From: Ashinkailepas kermadecensis
Lineage: Eukaryota > Arthropoda > Thecostraca > Neolepadidae
Direction of reading: 5' to 3'
Assembly: GCA_034440615.1 (NCBI GenBank)
Contig: JAOTOM010004747.1
Span: forward strand, 124,001 to 188,000
Length of the DNA: 64,000 nucleotides
Shown: positions 59,990-64,000 of the stretch, piece by piece
How the letters are laid out: every line of letters begins with the position of its first letter
Position numbering within the stretch: the first letter of the stretch is position 1
The notes under the pieces: model-generated
Database searches by the model: none
The model's input: only the letters and a program-made list of their open reading frames with translations
Told to the model about the DNA's origin: nothing
Made by a program: the position numbers and the translations under genes

Positions 59990-60720
59990 AAGGATAATTT
60001 CCCACTCCCATGAGAGGTGATAGGCCCCAAGGAATCGCGCCTGGACTCGGAAAAATTGAGTGAGTCTCGATAAATTGAGCATAGGCCCCTCCCCAAATCG
60101 ATCTGAGCCCGGGAAATCGATCTGAAGCCGCCTAAATTGCACCAGGGACCCTACGAATAGCGTAGGGGCCACGACAAAGGTGCCAGGGTCTGAAAATATC
60201 GCGATGGAAGCTCGCACAAATCGGGGACAACGAAATAACAAGCCGGGCCGGGAAGATCGCTCTCGAGCCCCACAAATCGCGCCAGATGCCTCAGAGCATC
60301 GCGTAGGGACCCGACAAAAATGTCTGGGCTCCGGAAAACCTCGCTGGGGATCCGAAAAACAGCCAGCGGAAAATTCAGCAAGGTTCGGTTGACGACAAAT
60401 TCAGAAGAGGTTCTGAAAAATCACGTATGGCCCGAAAAAAATATCGTCAGGGCTCCAAACATTGTGCTGGGTTTCCACATTCCCGTTGATGTCCCAGATA
60501 TGTACTGCGAGAGCCCAAAAAACACGGAGATCCCTAAAGCGTAGTGAGGTCTTCGAAAATGCACCTTGTCCCGTAAAAGGTGGTAGGTATTTAGCGTATG
60601 CGCCGGGGTGCGAAAAAAACACCAGTGACCCTCAAAACACGCAAGGGGCTCTCAGAGCACAATGGAGACGCGAAGACGAAATGAGGACCTCAAAAACAGG
60701 TCTCAGTTCGCAAATGGCGA
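59990..60720 (-). repeat. Degenerate about-30-bp array (CGATTTT/GGGGCC type), reverse orientation
   Basis: Units such as GGCTCCGAAAAATCGCGC or CCCGACAAAAATG follow one another every roughly 25-30 bases. Read on the minus strand they match the 27.6-28.3 kb unit (GCGCGATTTT.GGGGCCC). The protein-like periodicity in overlapping frames is a repeat effect. Confidence 0.6.
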
Positions 60721-62494
60721 CACGGTTCTAAAAAAAATTGGCCGCGGAACATTAACAAACACATTGGGGCCAGCAGAACAAAATACATATCAACATCACA
60801 TCTAGGCGAAAGACATCGGCACAACGCCAAGTAAACACTCAAAAACGCGCTGACCGCACAAAAACGTCGCGGGCCTACAAAAAAAGCAAAGCCCAAAAAG
60901 TGTCTGGTTCTAAAGTACACCGTGGCTTTCAATCATCAATGGAATACAAACAGGCGCTATAGAGAACACCGGACAAGCGCCCGGGTTTTGTAGCTAGTCT
61001 GAGAGTATACTTAAACAAAAAGATCAAGTAAACCAAAGCTCAGAGGGGTGTCCGGATTCCTTTGCATCAGAAAATGTGGGAAGAGATAAATAGACTTGAT
61101 TGAAATCATAGATTTTCCCCACGGACACGAAGCATTCCATGACGTTCAATATGGCACAGGATCACTATATAGTGGTAATAAGCAAAACGGAAGGGGCCTA
61201 GCAGAGGAGGCAGAAAGGCACGAAGTGCCGCGAATGTGCGATGCGGGTGTATGCGTGCTGTAGGAAGCTACAGATGAGTTAAGTTGTCGGTAATTATTCA
61301 ATTTTAAAAAAGGTACCTACGAAAAAAATAGTGGTGGAAATCCGATTATTTTTTAATGAAGCTAGATCAGGTTCCCTCTAAGTCAGCTTGACGCCCAGAC
61401 GCGAATCTTAGGTACGCTATTGCTTCATGTAATGTCGCAGCGGGAATGCGGGCCTGTGCATGAAATCTCTGATCTGCAGTGGTTGAGATGGTACACTGTG
61501 TCGCAATACACTTGTGCATCCGGGCTCAGCCTATACCTTTGGTTCCTTTCTCTGATGCGCCGCGACAGGCGCTTGCTGGGCCCTGAGCTGGTCTGGCCAG
61601 CCGATCAGCATAAGGAACTTTGAGCCTTACAGGATCACAAGTATGACGCTATCGCCGACTGGCTAGATTGCTGGCAGGCTACTTTGCTAGATTGGTCCAT
61701 GACTAATAAGGCTTACTTGGCATTTGATGCATCCACCGTCGAGATGTTGAGAAGAGATTGACTTACCTAATGGTGTTTCGGTAACTAACCGAGTAGTTGC
61801 TACCGCTTAACATCCTTGTGCGTCTTTACAGGTGCCCAAGCTCAGATCCTCCGGTATCACAGGAGCATGCAAGTTGACGTCCTCCGAAGATAATTTTGTA
61901 AGACTGCCTGTCGACGCTTCAATATTTTAACAATAGTGAAAAACCGAACAATTCTGGATTCTAGAACCCGAAATATGTCAAATCATACCTTCACTTCTCT
62001 TCATTTCTTCCTTACTTCTTGTTTTGTTCCGATTTTCAAGCGATACTGCTGAAATCGGTCCCAAAGGTCCATTTCGCCACCTACACAAGCAAGATACAAT
62101 CAAAATTTGAGTGCAAGGCATAATTAGGAACAATATAATGAGGGGTTGCTACAGATTTTGGATGGAGGGACTAGGGAGTGTTTAGGTCGATTTGTATAAC
62201 GCGCCAAGCGTAATGGTTAACTTCACGAAGTTTGGGGTTATGTTCGCCGTCGTCTGCCTTGGCGATGCCCATGAGGGTTGCTCTTGTGCTACCCACTGAC
62301 AGTTTATATTTTGAAAAATAATCGCCGAATTCTTCCATGATAGCTTGACGACTTCTGGTGTTTTATGACGATGATTATTGGGGTTTCAGGATGCGTCAAC
62401 CCATATGGGTTATATTGCACCCATAACAAACTTGCTTAGACACGCGTCAGATTGTCACCTTCGAATAGAAGATGTCTGGGGAGTAAGATATCAC
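60721..62494. other. No recognised gene; includes element 3' flank
   Basis: Nothing recognisable from 60.7 to about 62.2 kb. Bases near 62200-62494 may be the 3' untranslated end of the minus-strand non-LTR element, but no poly-A tail or tandem 3' repeat is clear. Confidence 0.4.
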
Positions 62495-64000
62495 CTAGGC
62501 AGGTGCATATATCACTTGAAATCGTATCTCCGCGAGGAAGGCCAAAACTGCTCTGTTATATATAAATCGTGAATCGTTTCCAAGTAAGTCCACTAATCCC
62601 AGAGTATGCGCTTCATATCCGAAGTGCCGCCTGCGTTCTTCTGCATATGCTGGGCACGCCACCAGCACATGGTGCACAGACAGCGCGGCATTACACTTCA
62701 CACATTCCGGTCTGTCGTCCCCGCACAGTAAGTATCTATGTGTTGCTAGCGTGTGACCAATTCTGAGGCGACAAATGGCCACTTCGTCCCTTCCAGTTCG
62801 ACTGAATGACGAGGGCCACAGCGCCAAGTGTGGTTTGATTCGCTTCAATTTGTTTAGTTCTATTCGGTCCCAGCTTTCCTGCCACTGCCTGAAAATAAAT
62901 GATGATATAGTTGGATAGTGGTCACTAGCAGGAAGTGGAAGCGTACGGCGACATGGGGCGTGTGCCGCACGCCCCGCAGCCTGATCTGCCAGCTCATTTC
63001 CACGGATTCCCACATGTGCTGGAATCCAGCAAACTGAGACCTGCTTTCCCATACGATGGAGCGAAGTGAGTTGCAATAAAATGTCTCGTACAATGACGTT
63101 TTGGGGATAAAAACTACGCAGTGCCAAGAGACTGCTGAGAGAGTCAGTCAGAATAACATGTAAGACCTCGTCATCAACCTCGATGTATGCCAGTGCTTTG
63201 TTGATGGCGATCAACTTGGCAGTGAAGACCGTGGCGTGTGGCGTCAGGGAGAATGATCGTGCGACGAATGAATGATCCTCTCACAAAGGCACCACCCACT
63301 CCGGTGTTTATTTGCGAACCATCCGTGTAAGTGATGAGGTGATTATGATACGTTGTGTATATATGCTCTAACGAGTGTGAGTGTAGCTCTTTTTGTGACA
63401 TCTCGCTTTCTCATGTCAGCGAGGGAAATATCGATAGACGGGGAGATCAGCTCCCACGGAGGAGTAGACAGTTCTTCATATTGCCGAATTCCTTGCAGTC
63501 GTATTTCCATTCGTCCCAGGAGCGTCCTCATTCGCACAGTAGGCAGTTCCTCTCCTAATGTGATTACGAAGGACCGCATGCATGTCATGAGCAAAAACCG
63601 CCGGATATGACGGGTGTGTCGGGAACTGTCGCATTCTGCAGGAGTATCGAAGACCCAGCATGTCGCGTGTCATAGACAGTGGAGGCTCATGTGCATCAAC
63701 TAGCACGTTAACCGTGGGAGAAGTGCGAAATGCCCCTGTAATTACTCGCACCGCAGCATGACGTACTGGGTCAAGCGTTCGTTTTGTAGTAGCACAAGCG
63801 CCATCGTATATAAAACAAGCGTAGTCGAGCTTCGACCGGATCAGACTACGATACAGCAGGTGTAGAGTCTTTCTATCAGCACCGTATGACGTACGGGATA
63901 CACACTTCAATATCGCAAGTGCTTTAAAACATTTGTCTCGGAGTGTTTTGACATGTTCTCTGTATGTAAGACGATGATCAAACTGCACACCAAGGAAACG
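62495..64000 (-). pseudogene. Non-LTR retrotransposon pol 3' part (RT thumb and RNase H), truncated by window
   Basis: Minus strand from the window edge: GVQFDHRLTYREHVKTLRDK, LLYRSLIRSKLDYACFIYD, DPVRHAAVRVITGAFRTSP (RT C-terminal region); then YTDGSQINTGVGGAFV (RNase H strand 1 with Asp), ILTDSLSSLLAL, SVCWIPAHVGIRGNELADQA and LRIGHTLATHRYLLCGD, to a stop at 62495. This is the pol end of a Jockey/I-like element with RNase H, familiar from arthropods. At least two frame changes (near 63400-63590 and 63180-63210) separate the blocks, so it is probably defective, although less decayed than the copy at 36.7 kb. Confidence 0.85.

Overview
This window is eukaryotic. Coding sequence is split by GT-AG introns, most of the DNA is intergenic or intronic, and it is full of metazoan-type transposable elements, minisatellites and AT, CA and GA microsatellites. 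Scattered CCTAACCTAACC-like runs (about 19.3-20.5 kb) resemble the arthropod (TTAGG)n telomere motif, and the protein in the 4.3 kb transposon at 11-15 kb looks like a repetitive family I recall mainly from arthropods. An arthropod, perhaps a crustacean or chelicerate, is my best guess; the species cannot be read from the sequence.

Only two host genes are well supported. The first is MED21, a Mediator subunit, on the minus strand at 16.35-16.94 kb, with two exons and a predicted 145 residues. The second, and the most interesting object here, is an eight-exon plus-strand gene from 38.29 to 56.17 kb. Every proposed splice junction keeps phase (2,250 nt, 749 residues). It appears to encode a NERD-like PD-(D/E)xK nuclease domain fused to a UvrD/Rep-like superfamily 1 helicase with Walker A, Walker B and C-terminal helicase motifs. 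That architecture is best known from bacteria and their mobile or defence loci.

Layout. 0-7 kb: degenerate GGGCCC-containing arrays and other repeats, no gene. 7-10 kb: a decayed Penelope-like element with a GIY-YIG endonuclease, beside a hAT-like element with a perfect 8-bp target duplication. 11-15.3 kb: a 4.3 kb transposon with about 400-bp inverted repeats and a broken multi-exon transposase-like gene. 16-17 kb: MED21. 17-20 kb: a CpG-poor desert. 20.1-20.5 kb: a fold-back element. 21.9-25.4 kb: a PIF/Harbinger-type pair, a Myb-like protein on plus facing a DDE transposase on minus. 26.7-29.8 kb: GGGCCC arrays and a hAT MITE. 30-35 kb: another CpG-poor tract with CR1/L2-like and Gypsy-like remnants and a SINE. 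36.7-37.5 kb: a non-LTR RNase H remnant. 38.3-56.2 kb: the helicase gene, with a Gypsy element, two SINEs and several minisatellites in its introns. 57-62 kb: little recognisable except repeats. 62.5-64 kb: the 3' part of a non-LTR retrotransposon running off the window edge.

Three introns of the helicase gene end in tandem repeats that run up to the 3' splice site, and the repeat units often carry a splice-acceptor-like AG. CpG content switches sharply between domains; paired SINE copies in a CpG-poor and a CpG-rich domain suggest methylation-driven decay.
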